From Deltaproteobacteria bacterium (lineage in GTDB: Bacteria; Desulfobacterota; Anaeroferrophillalia; Anaeroferrophillales; Tharpellaceae): 5,608 nt of DNA. This document shows positions 1-5,608 of the stretch, in pieces; position 1 is the stretch's first letter, and every line of letters begins with the position of its first letter. Where the stretch lies: positions 1 through 5,608 of the forward strand of contig JAUVDU010000134.1 in NCBI GenBank assembly GCA_030595135.1, in the 5' to 3' direction. The translations under genes were made by a program, and so were the position numbers. The notes beneath the pieces were generated by a model that was not told the origin of the DNA, ran no database searches, and saw nothing but the letters and a program-made list of their open reading frames with translations.

Positions 1-10
1 AAGATTCCTA

Positions 11-1003
11 ATGCTTAACCATCAACAGATAATTGCTGAAGGACGGCGTACGGTTGCCGTCGAAGCGGCCGCGCTTGAGGATCTCGGTCGGCGACTTGGG
101 GATGATTTTGCCCGCGCTGTCGAGATGTTGTCCGCCTGTCGGGGTAAAGTGGTGGTTACCGGGGTTGGTAAATCGGGAATTATCTGTCGTAAGATTGCCG
201 CTACCCTGGCCAGTACCGGGACTCCCGCCCTTTTTCTCCATCCAACTGAAGGTCTGCACGGTGATCTCGGGGTTTTGTCGAACCTGGATCTGGTTATTGC
301 CATCTCCTACAGCGGGACTACCGAAGAGTTGATAAAAATTATTCCGGCTTTAAAACGTCAGGGCCTGCCGTTGCTTGTGCTGACCGGTAATCTGACAACC
401 GAGCTTGCCAAAAGCAGCGATCTGGTGCTTGATATTTCGATTGATCGTGAAGCCTGTCCCCTCGGTCTGGCACCAACCGCCAGTACGACCGTGACCCTTG
501 CTTTAGGTGATGCTCTGGCTTCGGCCCTGTTAGCGGTTAAAGGTTTTAGCGCCGATGATTTTGCTCTGCGTCACCCCGGCGGGGCTTTGGGCCGGCGGCT
601 GCTGCTCAGGGTTGGCGATATCATGCATAGCGGATCACGGATTCCGTTAGTCTCTAATTCGGTCTCTCTCAAAGAAGCCCTCTTTGAAATGACTGGTAAG
701 GGTCTCGGGGTAACCGGCATTAAGGATGATCGGGGCCGTTTAGTCGGGATCTTGACCGATGGTGACCTGCGCCGTCTCCTCTCTGAATATGAAAATCCCT
801 TTGACTTGCCGGTGGCCGAGTTGATGACCTGTAAACCGAAATCTATTTTGTCTGATGAGTTGGCTGCAAGCGCGTTAAAGAAGATGGAGGATGCCAGGAT
901 TACCTCTCTTTTTGTAATGGCGGAAAGATTAACGGAAGTTGATAAGCTAATACCTGTCGGCATTATTCATCTGCACGACCTACTACGTGCCGGTGTGGTT
1001 TAG
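11..1003 (+). CDS. kdsD: Arabinose-5-phosphate isomerase (KdsD/KpsF/GutQ family)
   Basis: Interconverts ribulose 5-phosphate and arabinose 5-phosphate in the cytoplasm, the first step towards Kdo, the sugar joining lipid A to the LPS core. The 330 residues match the family length (E. coli KdsD is 328). An N-terminal SIS domain (about 40-175) carries GVGKSG (51-56), HPTEGLHGDLG (77-87), SYSGTTEE (99-106) and RHPGGALGR (187-195). K54, E106, E147 and H188 line up, at a constant offset of five, with the E. coli active-site residues K59, E111, E152 and H193. Two CBS domains follow (about 204-260 and 270-330), each ending in a typical G-I-[IL]-x-x-x-D-L segment. The ATG at 11 gives a family-like N-terminus, but only ten bases precede it, with no stop and no Shine-Dalgarno visible, so a start further upstream cannot be excluded. 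The linkage to kdsC favours KdsD over the paralogues KpsF and GutQ. Confidence 0.95.
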   Translation: MLNHQQIIAEGRRTVAVEAAALEDLGRRLGDDFARAVEMLSACRGKVVVTGVGKSGIICRKIAATLASTGTPALFLHPTEGLHGDLGVLSNLDLVIAISYSGTTEELIKIIPALKRQGLPLLVLTGNLTTELAKSSDLVLDISIDREACPLGLAPTASTTVTLALGDALASALLAVKGFSADDFALRHPGGALGRRLLLRVGDIMHSGSRIPLVSNSVSLKEALFEMTGKGLGVTGIKDDRGRLVGILTDGDLRRLLSEYENPFDLPVAELMTCKPKSILSDELAASALKKMEDARITSLFVMAERLTEVDKLIPVGIIHLHDLLRAGVV

Positions 1004-1182
1004 TGACTTACTCCTGAAAGTTTGTCATAAAAAACAAGAAAATTTTTATCGCGGAGTTTGTTCGACCCGTCTCGGCTGGGGTCATTGCTTTTGTCAATGG
1101 TGACAGCCATTTATGAAAGCTCTGACCCCGTTAATGAGGGCGAAGCAAAGTCCGCGGCGTTCTCGATATTGGTTAATATGGT
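1004..1182 (+). other. kdsD-kdsC intergenic spacer with potential RNA secondary structure
   Basis: This 179-bp gap separates two genes that usually sit close together. No convincing ORF or intrinsic terminator was found. Two competing foldings can be drawn. One is a local hairpin with an outer stem GGCTG (1074-1078) and CAGCC (1104-1108) and an inner stem CATTG (1083-1087) and CAATG (1095-1099) around a seven-base loop. The other is a longer-range pairing of GGGGTCA (1078-1084) with TGACCCC (1123-1129). They share bases 1078-1084, so they cannot both form. No known riboswitch consensus was recognised, and short stems like these can arise by chance. Confidence 0.35.
1022..1049 (+). promoter_or_regulatory. 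Weak candidate sigma-70-type promoter upstream of kdsC
   Basis: TTGTCA (1022-1027, five of six matches to the -35 consensus) is followed after 16 bases by TTTTAT (1044-1049, four of six to the -10 consensus). It sits just after the kdsD stop and could give kdsC-lptCAB its own transcript across the long spacer. The -10 lacks the conserved A at its second position and the region is AT-rich, so a chance match is quite possible. Confidence 0.22.
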
Positions 1183-1704
1183 ATGGATTTAAAAGAAAAA
1201 ATTTTGCCGATCAAAGCTTTGATCATGGATGTTGACGGGGTCCTTACCGACGGCCGCATTATTTTTGACAGTAACGGGGTTGAGAGTAAGCAGTTCGATG
1301 TTCGCGATGGTCATGGTTTGAAAATGCTGGCTCGCAGCGGCGTGGCCTTGGCTCTTTTGACCGGTCGTCGCTCTCCGGTGGTTAGTCACCGGGCCGCGGA
1401 ACTTGGTATCGATATTGTTTTTCAGCGTTGTCATGACAAATTGAAGGCTTTTAGCCAAATTTGCCGGCGTCTGGGCTTGGACGATCACGAAATAGCTTAT
1501 ATCGGTGACGATGTGGTCGATATTCCGGTACTGCTTAAAGTCGGCTTTGCCGCCACGGTCGCCGATGCCGATCCCGAACTTGTCCCGGTTGTCGACTGGC
1601 AATCATCGCGACCCGGCGGCCGCGGTGCGGTACGTGAACTTTGCCGCCTGATCATGCAAGCTCAAGGCACCTGGGATAAAGCCATGGCCCGGTATTTGGT
1701 GTAA
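1183..1704 (+). CDS. kdsC: 3-deoxy-D-manno-octulosonate 8-phosphate phosphatase (KdsC, HAD superfamily)
   Basis: Hydrolyses Kdo 8-phosphate to free Kdo and phosphate in the cytoplasm, the step before CMP activation. It is a C0-type HAD phosphatase without a cap domain; the family acts as a tetramer. Motif I is MDVDGVLTDG (15-24), with D16 as nucleophile and D18 as general acid/base. Motif II is T60 in LLTGR, motif III is K86 in CHDK, and motif IV is GDDVVD (108-113) with the Mg-binding aspartates. The C-terminal tail contains the typical glycine-rich RPGGRGAVREL segment (143-153). At 173 residues it is close to the family norm (E. coli 188). The ATG at 1183 is the first in frame after an in-frame TAA at 1174-1176, which effectively fixes the start, though no strong Shine-Dalgarno is visible. 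It ends one base before lptC, so the two are probably co-translated. Confidence 0.96.
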   Translation: MDLKEKILPIKALIMDVDGVLTDGRIIFDSNGVESKQFDVRDGHGLKMLARSGVALALLTGRRSPVVSHRAAELGIDIVFQRCHDKLKAFSQICRRLGLDDHEIAYIGDDVVDIPVLLKVGFAATVADADPELVPVVDWQSSRPGGRGAVRELCRLIMQAQGTWDKAMARYLV

Positions 1705-1705
1705 G

Positions 1706-2329
1706 TTGAAAAAAAAAGTTCTTATAACCCTTTTTATACTTATAGTTCTCTCCGGAGGGATTTATTACCTGATTAAGCAGGTGTTACGTGACCCTTCGCG
1801 CCTGCCGATCGATTTGCCCCAAATAGCCAAGCATCTTGAGTTTGAGCTTGAAAATGTCCGTTATGGTCATACCCGGGCCGGCGTTAAAAAATGGGAATTG
1901 AGTACCCTTAAAGCCAAGCGTATCAAAGGCCGGGATGAAATTCTTCTAGAGGGGGTCAAAGCGCGGATCTATGCTGATGGCAAACTTGAGAGCGATACGC
2001 AGATAGAGGCTGAGCGCGGCTCCTATGTTATTGAGAGTGGGGATATGCTGCTCGAAGGCCGGGTCAAAATTATCAATCCTCAATTTCAGATTACAACTGA
2101 ACGCCTTCGTTACCAGGAAGCGTTAGAGGAGATTTCAGCCCCTGAAAGCCTGATTGTTAACAGCGAAAAACTGACTATAACCGCAGACCGGGCAACCATC
2201 GATCTGCCGCGTCAACAGCTCCATTTCCGGGGCAAGGTTAAAGCCCGTATCCTGCTTTCTGGAGATGCAAGCAAGGTGAAAGTGAAAGCAAAAGTGAAAG
2301 CTAAACCCGTGGTTGATGTTGACAAGTAA
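1706..2329 (+). CDS. lptC: LPS export ABC transporter periplasmic protein LptC
   Basis: A bitopic inner-membrane protein that takes LPS from the LptB2FG extractor and passes it to LptA. The N-terminus is Lys-Lys-Lys followed by one hydrophobic segment (about 5-23), then a periplasmic beta-jellyroll-type LptC (YrbK) domain (about 43-186). Recognisable parts are FELENVRYGHTRAGVKKWEL (45-64), which carries the family's W-E-L segment, and the repeated beta-strand pattern around 136-182. At 207 residues it is slightly longer than E. coli LptC (191); the extra part is a Lys/Val-rich tail, KVKVKAKVKAK (190-200). The start is TTG, chosen because no ATG or GTG in frame precedes the membrane segment and it lies one base after the kdsC stop, which suggests translational coupling. 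Sequence conservation in this family is low, so the call rests on topology, domain pattern and position between kdsC and lptA. Confidence 0.9.
   Translation: MKKKVLITLFILIVLSGGIYYLIKQVLRDPSRLPIDLPQIAKHLEFELENVRYGHTRAGVKKWELSTLKAKRIKGRDEILLEGVKARIYADGKLESDTQIEAERGSYVIESGDMLLEGRVKIINPQFQITTERLRYQEALEEISAPESLIVNSEKLTITADRATIDLPRQQLHFRGKVKARILLSGDASKVKVKAKVKAKPVVDVDK
2276..2304 (+). repeat. Short degenerate GTGAAAG repeat at the 3' end of lptC
   Basis: GTGAAAG occurs at 2276-2282, 2282-2288 (sharing one base) and 2294-2300, with AGCAAAA between the last two. It encodes the alternating Lys/Val/Ala tail of LptC. A tract like this could expand or contract by slippage, but it lies after the folded domain and probably has little effect on function. 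Confidence 0.5.
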
Positions 2330-2379
2330 TAATGTTTTACGACCGAAGCAAACAAACAAGCTACCATCTGTAACTTAAC

Positions 2380-2386
2380 AAGGCGG
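2380..2386 (+). promoter_or_regulatory. Ribosome binding site of lptA
   Basis: AAGGCGG differs at one position from the full anti-16S sequence AAGGAGG and ends four bases before the lptA ATG at 2391. It is the clearest Shine-Dalgarno in the window. It supports this ATG and independent translation initiation of lptA after the 61-bp gap from lptC. Confidence 0.6.
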
Positions 2387-2390
2387 TTCA

Positions 2391-2945
2391 ATGTTGAAAA
2401 ACAGAGATAAAAAATATTTACAAATAGTTACCATTTTTTGTTTGAGCCTGGTTTTTTTATTCTCAACCCAAGTCGGAGTCTGCGTCGCCGCCCAAGGTTC
2501 ACAAAAACCGGTTTTTTTCGGCAAAAGCAAAGATCCGGTTGATATTACTTCGGACAAACTTGACTTTGATCAGAAAAAAAATATTGCGACTTTTACCGGC
2601 AGCGTCATCGCTCGTCAGGCTGAAACCTCGCTTGAGGCCGATACCTTGAAAGTATTTTTTGCCGAGTCCGACCAGAGCCTGCAGGAGATTATTGCTACCG
2701 GCAAAGAGGTGGTTATAAAATTGCAAGGCAAGAAAGCCCTCTGTAAAAAGATGCATTACTATGCCAGTGAGCGCAAGATTGTTCTGACCGGCAACCCTTC
2801 CCTTGATGACGGCAAAAATGTTATCAGCGGTGAGGAGATCACTTTTTTTCTTGATGAAGAGCGCAGTGTTGTCAAAAGTGGTCAACAAAAACGGGTGAGG
2901 ACGACGATTTTTCCCGGTCAGCGTGGTAGTTTGGGGCCGAAATGA
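2391..2945 (+). CDS. lptA: LPS export periplasmic bridge protein LptA (OstA-like)
   Basis: A soluble periplasmic protein whose beta-jellyroll subunits stack head to tail into the bridge that carries LPS from LptC to LptD in the outer membrane. The 184 residues match the family (E. coli LptA is 185). A signal peptide is visible: charged start (LKNRDKK), hydrophobic core (about 10-30), and a likely signal peptidase I site after VAA (32-34). The OstA domain begins with DPVDITSDKLDFDQKKNIAT (48-67), followed by the G-x-V segment (70-72) and LEADTLKVFF (81-90), typical of LptA. Later strands include the GNPSLDDG turn (134-141) and ISGEEITFFLDEE (145-157). Its last bases overlap the lptB start by four (ATGA), a sign of translational coupling. 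A cysteine at 31 lies within the signal peptide; the context is not a convincing lipobox. Confidence 0.95.
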   Translation: MLKNRDKKYLQIVTIFCLSLVFLFSTQVGVCVAAQGSQKPVFFGKSKDPVDITSDKLDFDQKKNIATFTGSVIARQAETSLEADTLKVFFAESDQSLQEIIATGKEVVIKLQGKKALCKKMHYYASERKIVLTGNPSLDDGKNVISGEEITFFLDEERSVVKSGQQKRVRTTIFPGQRGSLGPK

Positions 2946-3667
2946 GTTGTCGCCTGGTGGTCAGTGAGGTTAGCAAAAGTTATCAGGGCCGGCGGGTTGT
3001 TGATCAGGTTTCCATCGCCTTGGAGTCTGGTAGTGTCGTCGGTCTTCTGGGCCCCAATGGTGCCGGTAAAACCACGACTTTTTATATGGTGGTGGGCTTG
3101 ATTAAGCCTGATTCCGGAAGCCTGCTCCTCGATGATCATGATCTTACCGGTCTGACTTTGCCCCAGCGAGCCAGCTTAGGAATCAGTTATCTGCCTCAGG
3201 AGGCTTCGGTATTTCGTAAACTTTCGGTGGCCGATAATCTTCTGGCCATAATCCAGACCCTGGGGCTGAGTCGAGAGGAGGAGAAAAACCGACTTAACGC
3301 CATGCTTAAACGTTTCGGGTTGGAAAAAATCAGGGATAACCCGGCCTATACGGTCTCCGGCGGCGAGCGCCGTCGGGTTGAAATTGCCCGAGCCCTGGTC
3401 TTAGAGCCTAAATTCATTCTTCTCGACGAACCTTTTGCCGGAATTGATCCTCTTGCGGTTAATGATATTCAGCAGATTATTACTGAGCTCAAAGCCCAGG
3501 GTATCGGAGTTCTGATTTCCGACCACAACGTTCGTGAAACCCTTGGTATTTGCGATTATGCCTATATCATGGATCAAGGTCTGATTCTTGAGGAAGGTGA
3601 TCCGCAAACCGTTATTGCCAGTCCCAAGGCCCGCAAAATCTACCTCGGCGAAGACTTTCGCATGTAA
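2942..3667 (+). CDS. lptB: LPS export ABC transporter ATP-binding protein LptB
   Basis: Cytoplasmic ATPase of the LptB2FG complex, which powers extraction of LPS from the inner membrane. The 241 residues equal the E. coli protein in length. ABC motifs appear in order: Walker A GPNGAGKTT (37-45), Q-loop YLPQEASVFRKLSV (83-96, Q86), signature VSGGERRR (138-145), Walker B FILLDEPFAGIDP (158-170) with catalytic E163, and switch H195 in SDHNVRE. E163 and H195 fall at the same numbers as in E. coli LptB. PQEASVFRKL and DEPFAGIDP are characteristic of LptB and separate it from branched-chain amino-acid transporters such as LivF/LivG. The start overlaps the lptA stop (ATGA) and has only a weak G-rich stretch upstream, so initiation is probably coupled to lptA. 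The partners lptF and lptG are not in the window and are often encoded elsewhere. Confidence 0.97.
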   Translation: MSCRLVVSEVSKSYQGRRVVDQVSIALESGSVVGLLGPNGAGKTTTFYMVVGLIKPDSGSLLLDDHDLTGLTLPQRASLGISYLPQEASVFRKLSVADNLLAIIQTLGLSREEEKNRLNAMLKRFGLEKIRDNPAYTVSGGERRRVEIARALVLEPKFILLDEPFAGIDPLAVNDIQQIITELKAQGIGVLISDHNVRETLGICDYAYIMDQGLILEEGDPQTVIASPKARKIYLGEDFRM

Positions 3668-3700
3668 TAAGCCTCTTTCTCCCCTTTTTTGATTTTCCCC

Positions 3701-3729
3701 TTGTATTTCCCTTTCCTCTTTACTATACT
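3701..3729 (+). promoter_or_regulatory. Candidate sigma-70-type promoter for rpoN
   Basis: TTGTAT (3701-3706, only the TTG matches the -35 consensus) and TATACT (3724-3729, five of six to the -10 consensus) are separated by the optimal 17 bases. The predicted start lies near 3736, giving a leader of about 60 bases. A second -10-like element, TATGAT (3736-3741), lacks a good -35. The promoter lies in a pyrimidine-rich spacer without a clear terminator hairpin, so rpoN may be transcribed both from here and by read-through from lptB. Confidence 0.4.
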
Positions 3730-3798
3730 TACAGGTATGATACTTGCGTAAAGCTTGGTTTTTTTGTGCCTGTTAATGTTTGATCATATTTTATCTAC

Positions 3799-5262
3799 AT
3801 GTCAATATCCTTAAGTCAAAATATTCGTCTTATCCAGACTCAGCAGCTGGCGCTGACCCCGCAGTTACAGCAGGCGATCAAGCTTTTACAGCTTAATCAG
3901 GTTGAACTTTTGGAGATGGTCAGCCAGGAGATGGTGACCAATCCGGTTCTCGAAGAGGCTGTGGATAAGGGCCTTGAGGAGCTTGAGCATGCCGAGCGCC
4001 AGCAGGTTGACAATGATGAGCGCACGCTCAGGGATGGGATGGACTCTGAAAATCGTCCTGAAACCCGCGAGGCCCTTAAAGATGTTGACTGGCAGCCCTA
4101 TTTTGAGCAGCGCGGCATAAGTGGCAGCGCTCGTTCGGGGTTTGATAGTGATGAGCGGCCGTCTTGGGATTATAATCTGACTAAACCGGCAACCCTGATC
4201 GACCACCTTCTCTGGCAGCTGCAACTTACCCCCCTGTTTAGTGAGAGAGAGTTAGATATTGGCGAAGCCATTATCTATAGTATTGATGAGGATGGTTATC
4301 TTGAAACCACCCTTGACGAACTTAGCGCCCGACTCGGTTGCGAGCCCGAGGTTGTTGAGGGTGTGTTGGTTCGGATTCAACAGCTTGATCCGGTGGGAGT
4401 GGCGGCGCGTTCTCTTGAGGAGTGCCTGCTCTGTCAGATGGTTCACTTAGGGATTGATAATGATCTTAACTGTAAAATTGTCGAGGAACATTTAAGTCAG
4501 CTCAAAACTAAAAATTATCGTAAGATTGCCCGTCAACTCCAGATCGATGAGGAGAAGGTTTTAACTGCGGTTAAGCTGATAATGACGCTTGACCCCAAGC
4601 CTGGCGCCCGTTATCAGCCCGATTCCACCCATGTCGTGGTGCCTGAAGTCTTTGTCTATAAGAGTGATGGACGCTTTGTTGTCTCTCTGAATGAAGATCG
4701 CTTGCCCCGGCTTGCGGTTAACAGTTACTATCAGGAGATTGCCAGCCAAAGGCGCGAACCCAACAATCTGACCCGCAACTATCTGACCGAAAAAATCCGG
4801 GCCGCGCAATGGTTGATTAAAAGCATTGAACAGCGGCAGAAAACAATATATAAGGTAATGGTCAGTATTGTTAAGTTCCAGGATGATTTTTTTGCCCGGG
4901 GAGTTCACTATCTCAAGCCTCTGGTATTGCGCGATGTTGCCGATGATATCGAAATGCATGAATCGACGGTCAGCCGGGTAACCCAAGGCAAATATGTGCA
5001 AACCCCGCACGGGGTCTTTGAACTCAAATACTTTTTTAACAGCAGTATTAATCAGGGCGGAGGTGATATCGCTTCCGCCAGTGTTAAACAGAAAATTGCC
5101 GAGTATATCAATCGGGAAAACCCGACTGAACCTTGGAGTGATGATGCTATCGTCAAATTGCTGGCGAAAGATCATGAAATCAGAATCGCCCGGCGTACGG
5201 TGGCCAAATATCGTAATCAGCTCGGTATTTTAGCCTCCAGTCAGCGTAAAAAAATATTGTAA
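3799..5262 (+). CDS. rpoN: RNA polymerase sigma-54 factor RpoN
   Basis: The alternative sigma factor that directs RNA polymerase to -24/-12 promoters and needs an AAA+ enhancer-binding activator to open them. The 487 residues are a normal length. Region I (1-50) has the Gln/Leu-rich activator-interacting segment, including LALTPQLQQAIKLLQLNQVE (17-36). Region II (about 51-120) is acidic and variable. The core-binding domain (about 125-310) contains SIDEDGYLE (161-169), QQLDPVGVAARSLEECL (194-210) and TLDPKPGARY (263-272). The DNA-binding part has a helix-turn-helix around 377-400 (LRDVADDIEMHESTVSRVT) followed by TPHGVFELKYFF (402-413). The RpoN box ARRTVAKYR (464-472) is intact. The ATG at 3799 gives the expected N-terminus, but no Shine-Dalgarno is evident before it. 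Linkage to the lptB end of the LPS-transport genes is a widespread arrangement. Confidence 0.98.
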   Translation: MSISLSQNIRLIQTQQLALTPQLQQAIKLLQLNQVELLEMVSQEMVTNPVLEEAVDKGLEELEHAERQQVDNDERTLRDGMDSENRPETREALKDVDWQPYFEQRGISGSARSGFDSDERPSWDYNLTKPATLIDHLLWQLQLTPLFSERELDIGEAIIYSIDEDGYLETTLDELSARLGCEPEVVEGVLVRIQQLDPVGVAARSLEECLLCQMVHLGIDNDLNCKIVEEHLSQLKTKNYRKIARQLQIDEEKVLTAVKLIMTLDPKPGARYQPDSTHVVVPEVFVYKSDGRFVVSLNEDRLPRLAVNSYYQEIASQRREPNNLTRNYLTEKIRAAQWLIKSIEQRQKTIYKVMVSIVKFQDDFFARGVHYLKPLVLRDVADDIEMHESTVSRVTQGKYVQTPHGVFELKYFFNSSINQGGGDIASASVKQKIAEYINRENPTEPWSDDAIVKLLAKDHEIRIARRTVAKYRNQLGILASSQRKKIL

Positions 5263-5264
5263 TT

Positions 5265-5393
5265 GATGGCGTTGTAAAAAGTTCCGATATCCTGCGTTGT
5301 TGTGGTTTGCCAGACACTCGACATACTAATATGTATGGTCTCGCGCCTGGCAAACCACAACATCTTGTCTATCGAAATTTTTACTTAGCCATC
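5265..5393. repeat. 129-bp imperfect inverted repeat (REP/MITE-like element) after rpoN
   Basis: The element starts two bases after the rpoN stop, with GATGGC (5265-5270), and ends with its complement GCCATC (5388-5393). The arms are about 48 bases each with scattered mismatches. The best part is a perfect 16-bp stem (5298-5313 with 5347-5362, TGTTGTGGTTTGCCAG and its complement). The outer arms pair GTAAAAAGTTCCGATA on the left with TATCGAAATTTTTAC on the right, with mismatches and a one-base gap. The 33-base centre has a smaller hairpin, CATAC (5322-5326) and GTATG (5333-5337). The terminal GATGG...GTAAAAA pattern resembles dispersed non-coding repeats I recall from deltaproteobacterial genomes; copy number cannot be tested here. 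There is no transposase gene and no obvious target-site duplication. The transcript would form a long hairpin that could end or stabilise rpoN mRNA, though no U-tract follows as in a classical terminator. Confidence 0.75.
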
Positions 5394-5405
5394 CCGTTAC
5401 TTTTT

Positions 5406-5608
5406 ATGAGTTCATCAACTATGAAAGACTATCTAGACCTGCTTCCTGATGCAGACCATGAACAGATAATGGGTTTGCGCAAGAGCTATCTTGAAAAATT
5501 GCAGAGCGCTAAAAAAGGAGTTGTTGCTCATCGCCTCCCGTATGAGTCTGTGCGTCATCTTCAAGCTTCCTATCTTGATCTTGAGAGTGATGTCGTAACC
5601 ATCGGTCG
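5406..5608 (+). CDS. 5' part of an unidentified CDS; tRNA U34 carboxymethyltransferase (CmoB)-like is one possibility
   Basis: The frame is open from here to the window edge (67 codons, incomplete), beginning MSSSTMKDYLDLLPDADHEQ and rich in Leu, Lys and Glu. No membrane segment or signal peptide is seen, so the product is probably cytoplasmic. The visible part has no diagnostic motif. The YLDLLP segment (9-14) and the later L-D-L-x-S-x-V-T-I-G stretch (57-66) loosely recall the N-terminal region of CmoB-type tRNA methyltransferases, but the methyltransferase core would lie beyond the edge, so this is only a guess. It does not look like Hpf, PtsN, RapZ or HPr kinase, which often follow rpoN. 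The start is uncertain: ATG 5406 and ATG 5421 both lack a Shine-Dalgarno, and the same frame continues open upstream through the inverted repeat, with another ATG at 5331. Confidence 0.5.
   Translation, partial: MSSSTMKDYLDLLPDADHEQIMGLRKSYLEKLQSAKKGVVAHRLPYESVRHLQASYLDLESDVVTIG

Noticed and set aside
1113..1235. Small 40-codon ORF starting ATG at 1113, basic and Trp/Tyr-containing, overlapping the kdsC start in another frame.
   Set aside because: It has no Shine-Dalgarno, overlaps a well-supported gene start and resembles no known leader peptide; it is most likely chance.
3721..3780. Intrinsic terminator before rpoN, suggested by the T run at 3769-3775 after AAGCTTGG.
   Set aside because: No GC-rich stem immediately precedes the T run; the only palindrome there is the six-base AAGCTT, which cannot form a useful hairpin.
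4561..5175. 204-codon minus-strand ORF opposite the 3' half of rpoN.
   Set aside because: It lies wholly within rpoN, whose protein is clearly recognisable; the antisense translation shows no family motif. It is a shadow frame, as are the other antisense ORFs over kdsD, kdsC, lptA and lptB.
5265..5393. CRISPR or insertion sequence explanation for the post-rpoN repeat.
   Set aside because: There is a single palindrome, no spacer-repeat periodicity, and no transposase reading frame within it.
1..5608. Sigma-54 (-24/-12, GGCAC-N5-TTGC) promoters, including possible autoregulation of rpoN.
   Set aside because: The TGGCAC/GGCAC matches seen inside kdsD and kdsC are not followed by TTGC at the right spacing, and none lies in an intergenic region.

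Overview
The window is a compact, all-plus-strand housekeeping segment from a Gram-negative (diderm) bacterium. It encodes the middle of the Kdo/lipopolysaccharide pathway and the LPS export bridge, followed by sigma-54. The order kdsD-kdsC-lptC-lptA-lptB-rpoN is known from many Proteobacteria. The divergence of the proteins, the moderate base composition and the type of dispersed inverted repeat after rpoN suggest a Desulfobacterota-like (former Deltaproteobacteria) lineage. That placement is an inference, not something the sequence proves.

Layout: kdsD (11-1003) is followed by a 179-bp spacer that may fold. Next comes a tightly packed run: kdsC (1183-1704), lptC (1706-2329, TTG start, 1 bp after the kdsC stop), lptA (2391-2945) and lptB (2942-3667, ATGA overlap with lptA). 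A 131-bp pyrimidine-rich spacer with a plausible sigma-70-type promoter precedes rpoN (3799-5262). Directly after the rpoN stop lies a 129-bp imperfect inverted repeat (5265-5393). Beyond it, the 5' part of another gene runs off the window; its identity is uncertain.

Function: KdsD makes arabinose 5-phosphate. KdsC releases free Kdo from Kdo 8-phosphate. The Kdo 8-phosphate synthase gene (kdsA) is not in the window and may lie upstream. LptB is the ATPase of the LptB2FG extractor. LptC (inner-membrane anchored) and LptA (periplasmic) pass LPS towards the outer membrane. RpoN is the sigma factor for enhancer-dependent promoters; it shares the locus by conserved synteny and has no known part in LPS chemistry. 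All six complete genes look intact, with the expected catalytic or binding motifs.

No CRISPR, tRNA, rRNA, phage, defence or toxin genes were seen, and I found no convincing undescribed system. The parts most worth a second look are the inverted repeat that replaces the usual post-rpoN neighbours, the reading frame that stays open through it into the next gene, and the possibly structured kdsD-kdsC spacer.
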